IMG/VR virus record: IMGVR_UViG_3300002225_000006
Location: 1 to 44,080 of that record
Strand: one strand, 5' to 3'
Source of the DNA: a virus
DNA length: 44,080 nt
Of the stretch, positions 16,201 through 24,028 are shown piece by piece. Below the pieces are notes generated by a model that did no database searches, had not been told where the DNA came from, and saw nothing but the letters and a program-made list of their open reading frames with translations. The position numbers and the translations under genes are program-made. Within the stretch, counting starts at the first letter, position 1; each line of letters begins with the position of its first letter.

Positions 16201-17996
16201 CTTACGAGTATATCAAGAGTGTTGAGAATGGTTATGTGAACTCACTGGATGATGCCTTCAAGGCTCTGTTCCGTGGTGTAGGTGATATAGCTGGTAGCAT
16301 GGGCCTTAAGAAGGTTGAGGGTAGTGCTAATTTCATGGCTGATAACGTCTCTATCACTAGTGACACTAAGCAGCTGGCAACCACCTTGTACATTACAACT
16401 AACCCACTGAGACAGATTGCTGTGCAAAGCTCGCAGGCTATGCAGTTGATGGCTAACTTCCCAGGGTATGTTGGTAAGCAAGGTTTGGCTAGGGATATGT
16501 CGTGGTTGTATACATTGATGAGTGCTAATGGTGAAGTTGGTAGTACAGCTAAGAAGTTGATTAAGGCAGCTGGACGTACCGAGACTGAAGCTAAGGATAT
16601 GTACAGATGGTTTATGGAGAGTGGCCAAGCTTCTGGTATTGACAGACAAGCCCTTGTTAAGGGATCTCTGACAGACCTAGTTGAAGCGTCTAAGATTACT
16701 GGTAAGAACACCATACTGTCTAAGACATTGGGCACACTACGTAAGTATGGCTTCGATGCTGGGGAGACTGTTAACGTTTCAACCTCTTGGTTAGCTCACT
16801 ACGACAAGATTAGCAAGGCTAAGAAAGGTAAGCTTACACAAGCTGACTTAGATCAGATCTCTGCTAGTGCTAGGAACTACACAGGAAACTTCAATGATGC
16901 GGGCCGTATGCCTTACTCAGAGAACTTCTTAGGGTTGATCTTTCACTATGCTCAGGTTCCACACAAGTTGATCTTGACAGGACTTACTAACAGGGGCTTG
17001 TCTCCTGCTGAGAGGGTTAGGTTAACAACCTTCAATGCTCTGATGTTCTCGTTACCACCTGCCACTATGTACTCTATGTTTGGGGACATATTGCCAGAGG
17101 GTGAGGAAGCTAGGGATTTGGTTGTGCAGGGTTTGTTGGGGTACACCTTCAACTCCATGCTGACACAAGCCTCGCAGATGGTTGACGAGAGCCAGCCCAA
17201 GACTAAGTTAGACTTCTCCAACATGGCACCTAATGACATGACAGGATTGGTTGAGCTTGTACACGGGTTGTTCACTACGGATGCCGGCGAGATTATGTCT
17301 AACACACCAGCTGGGCAGTTGTTCTTTGGTGCAAACCCTAGACTGACTAACCTAGCTAAGAGTAGTGCTAGATTGTTCAACTACTTTGATGATGAGCAAG
17401 AGCCTATCGCGGTTGCCACTTTGGCTAAGGAAACTGCTAAGATGTTCTCTGGTATGAGCAACTTGTGGAAGGCTAAGATGGCACTCCAGACTGGCTTGAA
17501 GCGTAATAGCTTAGGTAACATCACAGATACTCAGGTGTCTGCATTTGAAGGTGTTGGTCAGGCATTTGGCTACCCAACAATGGATGAAAGTCAAAGACGT
17601 TGGATTGGTAACGAACGCTACGTTAAGACTAAGGCCTTTAAGGATGATGTGAAGGAATACTACAAGACTATTAAGCGTAACCTAGCAGTTGACGGTATTG
17701 ATCCTAAGAGTCATGAGGGTATCACCAGAGTTGTTAGTTATGCTTCACAAGGCTTTGAGGGTGTTGCTAAGATTGAAGCACAGCGTATGATTGGTCAGTT
17801 GTTAAAGAGAGATGCTAGTGATGGTGATGGCTCTTTGTACAACTCAATCATAAAGGCTAGCGGCATGATGGACGCTCAAGAGACTCACAACATGATTGAT
17901 GCCATTCCTGACTGGGATGAGAAGAAGCGGCAGAAGGCTCATGATACTATAGACTTCATGCACAACTTTAAGATTGAATCAGAGGTAGATAAGTGA
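13209..17996 (+). CDS. Giant internal virion/DNA ejection protein, 1595 aa
   Basis: This is the largest gene. Its size and place, after the gp14-like gene and before the lysozyme-bearing internal protein, match the ejected core proteins (T7 gp16-like) that form the trans-envelope channel. The N-terminus is acidic and helical. Residues about 455-510 carry an internal duplication, TRFSMKFGP followed about 40 residues later by TRYSMKYGP. The last third is helical with hydrophobic stretches (NPLRQIAVQSSQAMQLMANF, LPPATMYSMFG). I see no transglycosylase motif here. The next gene carries the muralytic domain instead. Its stop overlaps the next start (TGATG). Confidence 0.85.
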   Translation: MSLNEDLGETIEPSSELFKTEEERPTLSPSSNSNLAAHGALLTGDENIGATFDLISAELADGGVSETSTSLVQLAKDGAQQSSEDALTEMLLDPTVSQVDKQSAIHGFSQLAVKPTSIQDVVSEQALIAPSEGETVEAEVIRISTAQLVTELNDFKRQKTAILNAAAAEGSSETADIVLDLVEIIAPFTESKLVTQVMGDVRGKHKLKDFVLSGSAKEELRSAIAAMPIDQQLEASQKVVDIISKNSSIILPGDNDFAKLDLLRTVLEDGYYTQADKYLDNMVSLLDMTILGGALSSPVRGLKKLVKGFRGAKAPSVGDTVADGVKSTVSPSSVSQNLKDTNPAKSKNLHDAVVNSEGDDVAKAAYGADKNEAVANDLLQEVAKTDGSVKNKVGNMGSKKDQEITGNPDTLEFNKKDGQIYYFEQEKRSARAHIANDLHNALGITARSELTTVESFGGSTRFSMKFGPKKKGDSKGLAVVSGVKGKGELATGSDHTGITRYSMKYGPEQGGWSNAGDAIEGVKISLRDLGITDDNIKLLYRDGENYVPTTLADEAKLADGPQDYIVQVDYDYKVNPMDVEEWAKPDVKRNLFDRSALLSGTSNGSFQRHLLDAASMLDPKLTGGAAQVIDKSAELDRKLVEELKKFSDTYVALPADRQQMVESLLKEANFKSQGPNLNKLIADGFTPKEIEALSSWKNFGDTMYWLENADLVKTLSNQGFGVIDGTKDGSKLFAKGIQRGGVKQNARVYDPIKDEVVTLSGKELDDLYEAGGEVATLKQPTMIDDDMVDLIVTTNKPGASYLRRLNPEDSVLTYKPWHYQVRYKAPYFIDELVHNSKGEFLYKKAVAVSGNVKDAEREVRRLTATTGRQYAPPRRDIKMMDLGSEDYWSLQVTTGRTSQRVRGKRLEDSTNPMNSGADNQWVLGPIDSAIAAARNMSKRASTRDYLDATKARFMENYGDLIPKNKYGQVAFPRTSKDISNMGSVGKGQSKRLADARTTYEYIKSVENGYVNSLDDAFKALFRGVGDIAGSMGLKKVEGSANFMADNVSITSDTKQLATTLYITTNPLRQIAVQSSQAMQLMANFPGYVGKQGLARDMSWLYTLMSANGEVGSTAKKLIKAAGRTETEAKDMYRWFMESGQASGIDRQALVKGSLTDLVEASKITGKNTILSKTLGTLRKYGFDAGETVNVSTSWLAHYDKISKAKKGKLTQADLDQISASARNYTGNFNDAGRMPYSENFLGLIFHYAQVPHKLILTGLTNRGLSPAERVRLTTFNALMFSLPPATMYSMFGDILPEGEEARDLVVQGLLGYTFNSMLTQASQMVDESQPKTKLDFSNMAPNDMTGLVELVHGLFTTDAGEIMSNTPAGQLFFGANPRLTNLAKSSARLFNYFDDEQEPIAVATLAKETAKMFSGMSNLWKAKMALQTGLKRNSLGNITDTQVSAFEGVGQAFGYPTMDESQRRWIGNERYVKTKAFKDDVKEYYKTIKRNLAVDGIDPKSHEGITRVVSYASQGFEGVAKIEAQRMIGQLLKRDASDGDGSLYNSIIKASGMMDAQETHNMIDAIPDWDEKKRQKAHDTIDFMHNFKIESEVDK

Positions 17997-20260
17997 TGGT
18001 AGATTTTACACAAGCACAAGTGGGAGGCCCACAAGGAACTCCTACAACTGTGCAGGCACCTATATCTGATAGGTCAGCTGAGCTTGGTGTTAATCTGTTT
18101 ACTGACCTTGTAAGAGGGGTTGGTAAGCAGCAGGAAGCTAAGAGGGAAGCTGAGAGTGTTGACGCTGGTAATACAGCCCTTGCAAACTACTCTAAGCAGC
18201 AACTCAAGCTGGCACAAGCTGTAGAGCAAGGTTCTATGTCAAGTGCTAAGGCTCGTACATTGATGCGAGTTAACACTAGTCAGTTCATCTCAGACAACCC
18301 AGCACTACGGGAAGACACCTTCAAGGCTCATAAGAGTATTGTTGGTGGGTCTGGGTTAGGTAAGGTTGTTGCTGAAGGTACACAAGCTGAGAAGCTTCAG
18401 ATTAAGCTGGAGAGTACAGCAGCTCTTGAAGGCTGGCTATCTCCTGACATGACAGATAGTGAACGTGAAGAGGGTGTACAGAATTACCTAGATAACAAAG
18501 CTGCTGGACGGGCCTTAGATAAAGCGCAGAAAGATGTGTCTTTAGCCACTGCTAAGGTGGGATTAAGTGAGGCTGAGCGTAAAGCTGCCCTAGGTAAAGC
18601 TAAGACAGACACACAGCGGGCCTTATCACAGACAGCTTCAGCTTGGACTAAACGGGCTGTTAGTGAGGTTGGTAGCATCAATAAGCAAGTACAACAGGGT
18701 GCTATGTCTGCTCAAGATGGTGAGGTTAGGTTGAACCAGCTTAAGGCCACACTTAATGGCGAGCTTAGCCGTATGGGTGCCCAAGGTGGTGGTGAGTATC
18801 TAAACACTATAGCCAACCCTATTATGGATGTATATGACAACGGTATTGAGCAAGTTAGTGGTCGTATGAGTACAGCAGCAGTTAAGCTTGCTAATGACCG
18901 CAAGGTTGCCATAGCGACTAACCAACTACTCCAGAATGAGAGTGCTGTAAGAATTAAGGCTGCACAGAGCTTGTCCAACTTTGCTAATGTAATAACTGTT
19001 GGTCAGATTACACCAGTTATAGTTGACTTCATGGAAGCAGCTAATGACCCTAGCCCTGAGTCTGAAGTTGCTAACCTAACTGTATCAAAGAACAGTGAAG
19101 ATGCTAAGAACTACCTCAGCATTATGAAGGATAACTACAAAGCTGATGGCAGAAAGGATACAAACGAGGAACAGAAGGTTGGTATACAGAATGGCGTCAA
19201 TGACATGCTCAAGAGTCTACCAACTCACGAAGGTAGTATCAAGTCCCCTAAGCAAGTTGCTGAACTGTTGAACCACTATGCAAGTCAGGAGTTTGGCTCC
19301 TACAGTGTAGCTAATGGTGCCGTTATGGATCAGGGCGCTGCTGCTGAGAGTGTTAGGGTTATACAAGGTCAAATCCTAAATGCTGTAGGGCCTGAGATTG
19401 AGAAGTATTATAACACAGGCTTTAAGATTGAGGGTAATGTTAAGTCAAGAGTAAACCCACTACCACCCACAGATGTTAAGGTTGCTGTAATGCCTAACTT
19501 CGTCAATGGTGCTTTCGTGTTTACACCAAGAGCTGAGTTTATCAATGACCCTGACGTACAGGCAAGAGCCTCAAGAATGACTAAGGATATGGCCCCAGCT
19601 ATTAACAAGCTTATTAAAGCTGAGAGTCATTTGTCTGGCCACAAGTCTTATGCTACAACTTACCAGAACTTGCTACCAGCTATGTTCCCAGGTGAGAGTG
19701 GTGAAGAACAGCTTAGTGGCAAGATTGACAGGAGTGGTGGTGCTGTTAAAGCCCCTGAGAGTCCACAGGAGCCTATTACAGAGGAACCTAGTGCAGACGT
19801 ACCAACTAGCAGAGAAGACCTCCTACGGAGCAGTGAGGGAGTCAGAGAGGAAAGCTACCTAGACAGTAAAGGCAACTTGACTGGTGGTATAGGTCACTTG
19901 ATGTCTGCTGAAGAGCGTAAGCAATACCCAGAAGGCTCTGCCATACCTAAAGAGGTGGTTGATAAGTGGTTTAAGGAAGATACAGCCACAGCTGCTAAGG
20001 AGTCTAAGGAGCTTATAGATGAGCATATAGGAGAGGAAGTACCTAAAGAGGTTGAAGAGATATTATTTGATATGACCTTCAATATGGGTAAGTCTCGTTT
20101 ATCTAAGTTTAAGAAGACTTTTGCTGCAATCAAGAATAAGGATTACATAGAAGCTGCTATGGAGATGTTGGATAGCAACTGGGCAAGGGATGTCAAAGGT
20201 AGGTCTAATGACCTGGCTAGACGTATGATAGCTTTAGACAGGGGTGGGCGTAATGAATAA
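17996..20260 (+). CDS. Internal virion protein with C-terminal GH24 lysozyme domain
   Basis: The 754-aa protein has a long helical N-terminal region, an acidic Pro-rich linker near residues 580-605 (PESPQEPITEEPSAD), and a T4-lysozyme-type GH24 muramidase at about 605-754. In the last, SEGVREESYLDSKGNLTGGI aligns with the Glu-x8-Asp-x5-Thr catalytic segment, followed by DMTFNMG and NDLARRMIALDRGG. It would cut peptidoglycan during DNA entry. No other endolysin is visible, so it might also act in lysis. The ATG at 17996 overlaps the previous stop. GAGGT lies eight bases upstream. Confidence 0.87.
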   Translation: MVDFTQAQVGGPQGTPTTVQAPISDRSAELGVNLFTDLVRGVGKQQEAKREAESVDAGNTALANYSKQQLKLAQAVEQGSMSSAKARTLMRVNTSQFISDNPALREDTFKAHKSIVGGSGLGKVVAEGTQAEKLQIKLESTAALEGWLSPDMTDSEREEGVQNYLDNKAAGRALDKAQKDVSLATAKVGLSEAERKAALGKAKTDTQRALSQTASAWTKRAVSEVGSINKQVQQGAMSAQDGEVRLNQLKATLNGELSRMGAQGGGEYLNTIANPIMDVYDNGIEQVSGRMSTAAVKLANDRKVAIATNQLLQNESAVRIKAAQSLSNFANVITVGQITPVIVDFMEAANDPSPESEVANLTVSKNSEDAKNYLSIMKDNYKADGRKDTNEEQKVGIQNGVNDMLKSLPTHEGSIKSPKQVAELLNHYASQEFGSYSVANGAVMDQGAAAESVRVIQGQILNAVGPEIEKYYNTGFKIEGNVKSRVNPLPPTDVKVAVMPNFVNGAFVFTPRAEFINDPDVQARASRMTKDMAPAINKLIKAESHLSGHKSYATTYQNLLPAMFPGESGEEQLSGKIDRSGGAVKAPESPQEPITEEPSADVPTSREDLLRSSEGVREESYLDSKGNLTGGIGHLMSAEERKQYPEGSAIPKEVVDKWFKEDTATAAKESKELIDEHIGEEVPKEVEEILFDMTFNMGKSRLSKFKKTFAAIKNKDYIEAAMEMLDSNWARDVKGRSNDLARRMIALDRGGRNE

Positions 20261-20600
20261 GCTTACACTAATACTCCTAGTCACACTCCTAGTTGGTTGT
20301 GAGTCTATGACACCAATAGGTATGGTCAAGAATGCCTTCGGGTTTGGTGGAGCTGCTAAGGGTGGGATTGAAGTTAGTCCTAACATTGGTAAGGAAATTA
20401 AAGATGAAGACTCTGTTGTTAAGGTTGTCGGTGAGACATCTGACATAAAGGCTGAGAAGATAACTGGTGGTATAAACAAAACCACTATTCAAGAAATCCC
20501 AATGGAGTTTATGTTGCTGATGGTATTAGGCTGGATGTTGCCAAGCCCTAGTGAGATTTGGCGTGGCTTCACCAACTTATTCCGTAGGAGAAAATCATGA
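20253..20600 (+). CDS. Membrane lipoprotein with C-terminal membrane segment (lysis candidate)
   Basis: The 115-aa product starts MNKLTLILLVTLLVGC, a lipoprotein signal with lipobox LVGC, so the mature protein would be lipidated at Cys. A hydrophilic middle (KIEDEDS-like repeats, VVKVVGETSDIKAEKI) is followed by a hydrophobic helix near residues 85-100 (EFMLLMVLGWMLPSPSEIW) and a basic RRRKS end. The ATG overlaps the lysozyme gene by 8 bp behind AGGGG. Together with the next gene it looks like a lysis pair in which this member is a holin- or spanin-like lipoprotein. The double anchoring makes the assignment uncertain. Confidence 0.7.
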   Translation: MNKLTLILLVTLLVGCESMTPIGMVKNAFGFGGAAKGGIEVSPNIGKEIKDEDSVVKVVGETSDIKAEKITGGINKTTIQEIPMEFMLLMVLGWMLPSPSEIWRGFTNLFRRRKS

Positions 20601-20896
20601 ACATTCCTGACGTTGTGACAGCAACAATAACTAGCCTAGCTTTCATTGGTGGTGGTATCGGGCTATACACCAGCTCAGAGTCAAGGGATGCAATCATAGA
20701 CCAAAGAGTTGAGAATCTACTGACTGTGTCAGAGAGGAACTCAAGTAAGATTGCTGAGCTATCTGAAGCTGTTGGTAACTTACGTGTACAGCAGATGTAT
20801 GATGATAAGAGCAGAGATGAGTTTATCTATGACATGCGTAAGCTTACAGAAGAGATTAAGCAAGTTAACAGACACCTACTAAACAAAGACCGCTAA
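20597..20896 (+). CDS. Membrane-anchored coiled-coil protein (spanin/holin candidate)
   Basis: This 99-aa protein has one N-terminal membrane helix (residues about 7-24, ATITSLAFIGGGIGLYT) followed by a coiled coil (SKIAELSEAVGNL, MRKLTEEIKQVNRHLL). An N-terminal anchor plus periplasmic coiled coil is the plan of inner-membrane spanins. The lipoprotein just upstream could be its outer-membrane partner. Starts overlap (ATGA), with TAGGAG upstream. A structural or superinfection role cannot be ruled out. Confidence 0.6.
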   Translation: MNIPDVVTATITSLAFIGGGIGLYTSSESRDAIIDQRVENLLTVSERNSSKIAELSEAVGNLRVQQMYDDKSRDEFIYDMRKLTEEIKQVNRHLLNKDR

Positions 20897-20906
20897 GGGG
20901 TAGATT

Positions 20907-22364
20907 ATGAGTGAACAAAATATAAATGATTTGAAACACAAGTTCCTTGGTGGTTCTGGCAACATCAATGACATGATGCTAGCTGTCTTGTTAGCTGCTG
21001 AGGATAGTACAAACCTATTCTGGGACAATGATGATGGTACGTTAGGGATAGGTGAACCAAGTGATGGGGCGGCCCTTCATGTTGGTGGGTCAATAGAGCA
21101 GGTTGTCATAAGTGACCCAACTGTTGTTGGTAGCGTTAGTGATGGGGTTAACCTAAGTGGGGCTTTTGGTAGTTATGTCTCAGGGAGTTATGCATATGTA
21201 GCAAACACTCTCGGGGATAGCCTAACAGTAGTTGATGTGTCTGACCCTACAGCTCCTAGTATGATTGGTCAAGTTGTAGACGCCACTAACCTTAATGGTG
21301 CTATCAGCGTCTACGTAGTGGGTAGTTATGCCTATGTTGCTTCTGAGGGTGGAGATAGCCTAACAGTAGTTGATGTGTCTGACCCTACAGCTCCTAGTGT
21401 GGCTGGGCAGGCAATAGATGGAACTAATCTTAATGGGCCAAGGGGTGTACATATCTCAGGTAATTATGCCTATGTAGCTTGCAACTTTGGGAACAGCTTA
21501 ACAGCAGTTGATGTGTCCGACCCTACAGCTCCGGTAGTTGCAGGACAAGTAATAGATGGAACCAACTTAAATGGTGCCAGAGGTGTTAAAGTGTCAGGTA
21601 ATTATGCCTATGTAGCTTGTGGTGGTGGAAATAGCTTAACGGTAGTTGATGTGTCTGACCCCACAGCTCCTAGCGTGGCTGGGCAAGTTATTGATGCTAC
21701 TAACCTCAATGACCCAAGGGGTGTCAGCTTGTCAGGTGGTTACGCCTATGTAGCTTGTTTCACTGGAGATAGCTTAACGGTAGTTGATGTATCTGACCCT
21801 ACAGCTCCTAGCGTGGCTGGGCAAGTTATTGACAGTGTAGCTCTAGACAAGGCATCTAGCGTCCATGTATCCGGTAATTACGCTTATGTTGCTGGTAGTG
21901 GTGTCACAGTTGTAGACATAAGTGACCATACAGCCCCTAGTGTTGCAGGGCAAGTCACAGACGGTACTGATTTGGATGTTGCCAGAGGTATATACGTGTA
22001 TGGTGGTTACGCTTATGTAGCTTGTTTCACTGGAAATAGCCTAACAGTTGTTGACATAAATGGCACTAAGCTACTATCAGCTGATATAGGGGACATTAAA
22101 ACTCACCACATTGATGTAGACCAAGAAGCCCAAGTGGGAAACCTCCTAGTCAAGACTGGGGCTAACATAGGTGGTAACTGCCTGGTAGCTGGACGATTAG
22201 CTCTTGGTGGTGGTGGTGTTGAGTTCATCACTGGTACAGGAACTCCTGAGAGTGCTGTAGTGGCTCAGGTAGGTTCAATCTTCACAAGGGCTGATGGCGG
22301 AGCCTCAACCACTATGTACATCAAGGAGTCAGGCACAGGTAACACTGGGTGGGTGGCCAAGTAA
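20907..22364 (+). CDS. Tail fibre/receptor-binding protein with seven LVIVD-type repeats
   Basis: The 485-aa product has a short virion-attachment N-terminus (1-60), seven near-identical 43-48 residue repeats (about 73-391) and a C-terminal fibre domain ending in the common phage motif SGTGNTGW. Each repeat carries the core YAYVA, then LTVVDVSDPTAPS, as in LVIVD beta-propeller repeats. Seven copies would close a seven-bladed ring. The segment VVISDPTVVG at 67-76 resembles the outer strand of a blade and could give the closing overlap. It most likely binds the host receptor. It lies after the lysis genes and before a small outer-membrane-like gene, with AAGGGG as RBS. Confidence 0.85.
   Translation: MSEQNINDLKHKFLGGSGNINDMMLAVLLAAEDSTNLFWDNDDGTLGIGEPSDGAALHVGGSIEQVVISDPTVVGSVSDGVNLSGAFGSYVSGSYAYVANTLGDSLTVVDVSDPTAPSMIGQVVDATNLNGAISVYVVGSYAYVASEGGDSLTVVDVSDPTAPSVAGQAIDGTNLNGPRGVHISGNYAYVACNFGNSLTAVDVSDPTAPVVAGQVIDGTNLNGARGVKVSGNYAYVACGGGNSLTVVDVSDPTAPSVAGQVIDATNLNDPRGVSLSGGYAYVACFTGDSLTVVDVSDPTAPSVAGQVIDSVALDKASSVHVSGNYAYVAGSGVTVVDISDHTAPSVAGQVTDGTDLDVARGIYVYGGYAYVACFTGNSLTVVDINGTKLLSADIGDIKTHHIDVDQEAQVGNLLVKTGANIGGNCLVAGRLALGGGGVEFITGTGTPESAVVAQVGSIFTRADGGASTTMYIKESGTGNTGWVAK
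21123..22079 (+). repeat. Seven tandem repeats of about 138 bp in the fibre gene
   Basis: The repeats encode residues about 73-391. Units 2 to 5 are exactly 46 codons, unit 6 is three codons shorter, and unit 7 ends differently. The DNA encoding VVDVSDPTAPS is almost identical between units, for example GATGTGTCTGACCCTACAGC. Such similarity indicates recent duplication or gene conversion and would allow unequal recombination. Confidence 0.92.
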
Positions 22365-22759
22365 TGATAAAGAAAGCATTGATATGGTTAATGCTAGCAG
22401 CTGGAGCCAATACGGCTCTGGCTGACAACTTGCATGTAGGCCAAGTGAGTCACCACTTTGTTCAACATAAGGGAACTGACTGGAGGGAGAAACATGCCTA
22501 CCTAGTGTATGAGCACGATAAGTCTGGCATCATGTTTGGGTATCTAAGGAACTCTTACAATGATGACTCTTGGCTTATTGGTAGCAAGTTCTTCAAGGGT
22601 GGCACTAGGGCTGGTGAGTTTGGTATTAAGGCTGGCCTAGTGTACGGATATGAGGAGTTTCCTGCATATGTGCTAGGCTATTGGAAATTTGCAATATTTG
22701 AAGTGAACTACCTACCTACACAAATGATTAGTGCAGGCTTTGTTTTTAAACTTAATTAG
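22364..22759 (+). CDS. Secreted small outer-membrane beta-barrel protein (PagP-like fold suspected)
   Basis: The 131-aa precursor starts MIKKALIWLMLAAGANTALA, a clear Sec signal peptide cleaved after ALA. The mature part alternates polar and aromatic residues in beta strands (YLVYEHDKSGIMFGYLRNSY, YVLGYWKFAIFEVNYLP) and ends FVFKLN with a near-terminal aromatic, as outer-membrane barrels do. Size and the late YLP segment recall PagP-type 8-stranded barrels, but catalytic residues cannot be confirmed. The ATG overlaps the fibre stop (TAATG), so it is coupled to the receptor-binding gene. A role in superinfection exclusion or surface modification is inferred. Confidence 0.7.
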   Translation: MIKKALIWLMLAAGANTALADNLHVGQVSHHFVQHKGTDWREKHAYLVYEHDKSGIMFGYLRNSYNDDSWLIGSKFFKGGTRAGEFGIKAGLVYGYEEFPAYVLGYWKFAIFEVNYLPTQMISAGFVFKLN

Positions 22760-22770
22760 GAAGATATATC

Positions 22771-22950
22771 ATGGCAGCTAAGAAGAAGACTATTAAACGA
22801 ATCAATGGACGTATAACAGACCCTAAAGCAACATCTAAGAGGGTGCCCAGGAAGACTAAGAAGAAGCTCACTGGGTCAACTGGTAGTGGTCTATTAGGTA
22901 AGGCTACAAGAGCCAAGAAGGCTCGTAAGAAGCGTTTAAAATCCATCTAG
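22771..22950 (+). CDS. Very basic Lys/Arg-rich protein, 59 aa
   Basis: An open frame of 60 codons with a good RBS (AGGAAGATATATC). More than a third of the residues are Lys or Arg, for example AAKKKTIKRINGR and RAKKARKKRLKSI, with a small Gly/Ser hinge. It is predicted disordered and nucleic-acid binding. It could be a virion DNA-condensing peptide or an RNA-binding regulator. The late-operon position favours a virion or packaging role. No family is recognised. Confidence 0.7.
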   Translation: MAAKKKTIKRINGRITDPKATSKRVPRKTKKKLTGSTGSGLLGKATRAKKARKKRLKSI

Positions 22951-22965
22951 TATGTGAGGTAGGAT

Positions 22966-23325
22966 ATGCAAGAACTTGTACTTGTACCAGCAGCAGACTT
23001 GAAAGGGGCCTTTAGGCTTGCTAGTGATTGGCATATTAAGGTGAATGGTAAGCTTTGGATTGTGCCAGCAGGAACACTAACTAATGGTGCTAGCATACCT
23101 AGCTATCTTAGAGTGTTCTTCAAGCCATTTCATCCACACTACACGGAAGCTTCAGTGTTGCATGACTACTTGACAGGGGAGTGGGATGGTAAACCTAAAG
23201 TTGGGTGGGGTGAGGCAACAAATATAATGGGGCAGGTTATGGAAGCTAACGGATCTCCACAGTGGAAGGTAACATTGTTTAAGGCTAGCTTGTTGGTGTA
23301 TGGATTACACACAGGCAGGTACTAG
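22966..23325 (+). CDS. DUF1353 family protein
   Basis: The 119-aa protein shows the DUF1353 signature: LWIVPAGTLTNGASIPSYL at residues about 31-49, then ASVLHDYLTG near 62-71 and a C-terminal amphipathic helix. DUF1353 proteins are common at the ends of phage late operons near lysis or tail genes, and their function is unknown. The conserved His-Asp pair in LHDYL hints at a metal or catalytic site. GTGAGGTAGGAT precedes the ATG. It is the last rightward gene, and transcription converges 45 bp downstream. Confidence 0.82.
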   Translation: MQELVLVPAADLKGAFRLASDWHIKVNGKLWIVPAGTLTNGASIPSYLRVFFKPFHPHYTEASVLHDYLTGEWDGKPKVGWGEATNIMGQVMEANGSPQWKVTLFKASLLVYGLHTGRY

Positions 23326-23332
23326 ATAAGAA

Positions 23333-23359
23333 GCAGCCCAGCATGGACGCTAAGGCTGC
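23333..23359. terminator. Convergent-junction hairpin
   Basis: GCAGCC (23333-23338) pairs with GGCTGC (23354-23359) across a 15-nt loop, in the 44-bp gap where the rightward and leftward operons meet. The stem is short and no U run follows, so termination strength is uncertain. Confidence 0.4.
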
Positions 23360-23369
23360 CTAGTGTTAC

Positions 23370-23717
23370 TTAATCTTCTGTAGGAGCTTCTGGAGCACCT
23401 TCGTAGTCACCACTATTGAAATAAGGCAAGAACACTGCTACAGACTCCCGCATCACCTCAATCTCATCCTTCCCATCTACAGACCATTTCCCATTCTTAC
23501 ACTTAATGACGTAACGGCTACCAGGTAGCTTCTTACGAATTGTGTTTGCCATGTATGCCTCTTTAAAACCATTTGTATCAGTCACTATACTCTCCTCATA
23601 AAATTTACGTAACGCCCTCACAGCTAAGCTAATGATGACACCAAAGATTAAAATTACAATAACAAATGCTGTAGCGGCTAGGTAGCCACCAAACATATCA
23701 TTCAAAACTTCAAACAT
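23370..23717 (-). CDS. Membrane-anchored hypothetical protein, 115 aa
   Basis: The last gene of the leftward operon. A strong membrane helix lies at residues about 12-34 (AATAFVIVILIFGVIISLAV), followed by a basic amphipathic segment and a soluble domain with YVIKCKNGKWSVDG. It is the largest of five consecutive tiny genes of which four have a membrane helix. GGAGGGAG stands before the start. It may be a holin-type or host-membrane-targeting protein. The family is not recognised. Confidence 0.65.
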   Translation of the reverse strand: MFEVLNDMFGGYLAATAFVIVILIFGVIISLAVRALRKFYEESIVTDTNGFKEAYMANTIRKKLPGSRYVIKCKNGKWSVDGKDEIEVMRESVAVFLPYFNSGDYEGAPEAPTED

Positions 23718-23718
23718 C

Positions 23719-23862
23719 TTAACTCCCTCCTGTTAGTGTTAGGTAAAACCTATGCACTGATTCAGCTAAACTCTGTGCAGTTAACCCATCACCATTTTGT
23801 CCCATATCCATAAGTAGCAAGACTGCTGCCACAAGTAGTACTATTTTTATTACATTAGCCAT
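23719..23862 (-). CDS. Small membrane protein, 47 aa
   Basis: The product is MANVIKIVLLVAAVLLL followed by a polar tail (MDMGQNGDGLTAQSLAES), i.e. one N-terminal membrane helix. The ATG overlaps the stop of the upstream gene by 8 bp, with GGAGACGGGCC as RBS. This is a real but very short gene by coupling and composition. Its function is unknown. Confidence 0.65.
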   Translation of the reverse strand: MANVIKIVLLVAAVLLLMDMGQNGDGLTAQSLAESVHRFYLTLTGGS

Positions 23863-24007
23863 TAGGCCCGTCTCCTGTTATTAAACATAATCCAGTGTCC
23901 TCACTATTCATACCAATCTGCTGAGCTACAACAAGTACCATTGAACCCATTAGCAGTATGATGATAAACATAAGGACAATCACTAAACTTTCAATTATCT
24001 TAGCCAT
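23855..24007 (-). CDS. Small membrane protein, 50 aa
   Basis: It begins MAKIIESLVIVLMFIIILLM and continues through a second hydrophobic part to LVVAQQ, giving a single long membrane helix with a short polar end. GAGGTGAAG precedes the ATG directly. Its N-terminus resembles the next gene's MANVIKIV, suggesting tandem duplication of tiny membrane proteins. Confidence 0.65.
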   Translation of the reverse strand: MAKIIESLVIVLMFIIILLMGSMVLVVAQQIGMNSEDTGLCLITGDGPNG

Positions 24008-24028
24008 CTTCACCTCGTCACTGTTACA

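Noticed and set aside
21123-22079. Tandem repeats as an assembly error
   Set aside because: The frame stays open, and the repeats differ from each other in many codons and one has a three-codon deletion. Blade number should still be checked in reads.
22752-22946. 64-codon leftward ORF opposite the basic 59-aa protein
   Set aside because: The plus-strand frame has an RBS, fits operon spacing and codes a coherent basic protein. The opposite frame is its shadow.
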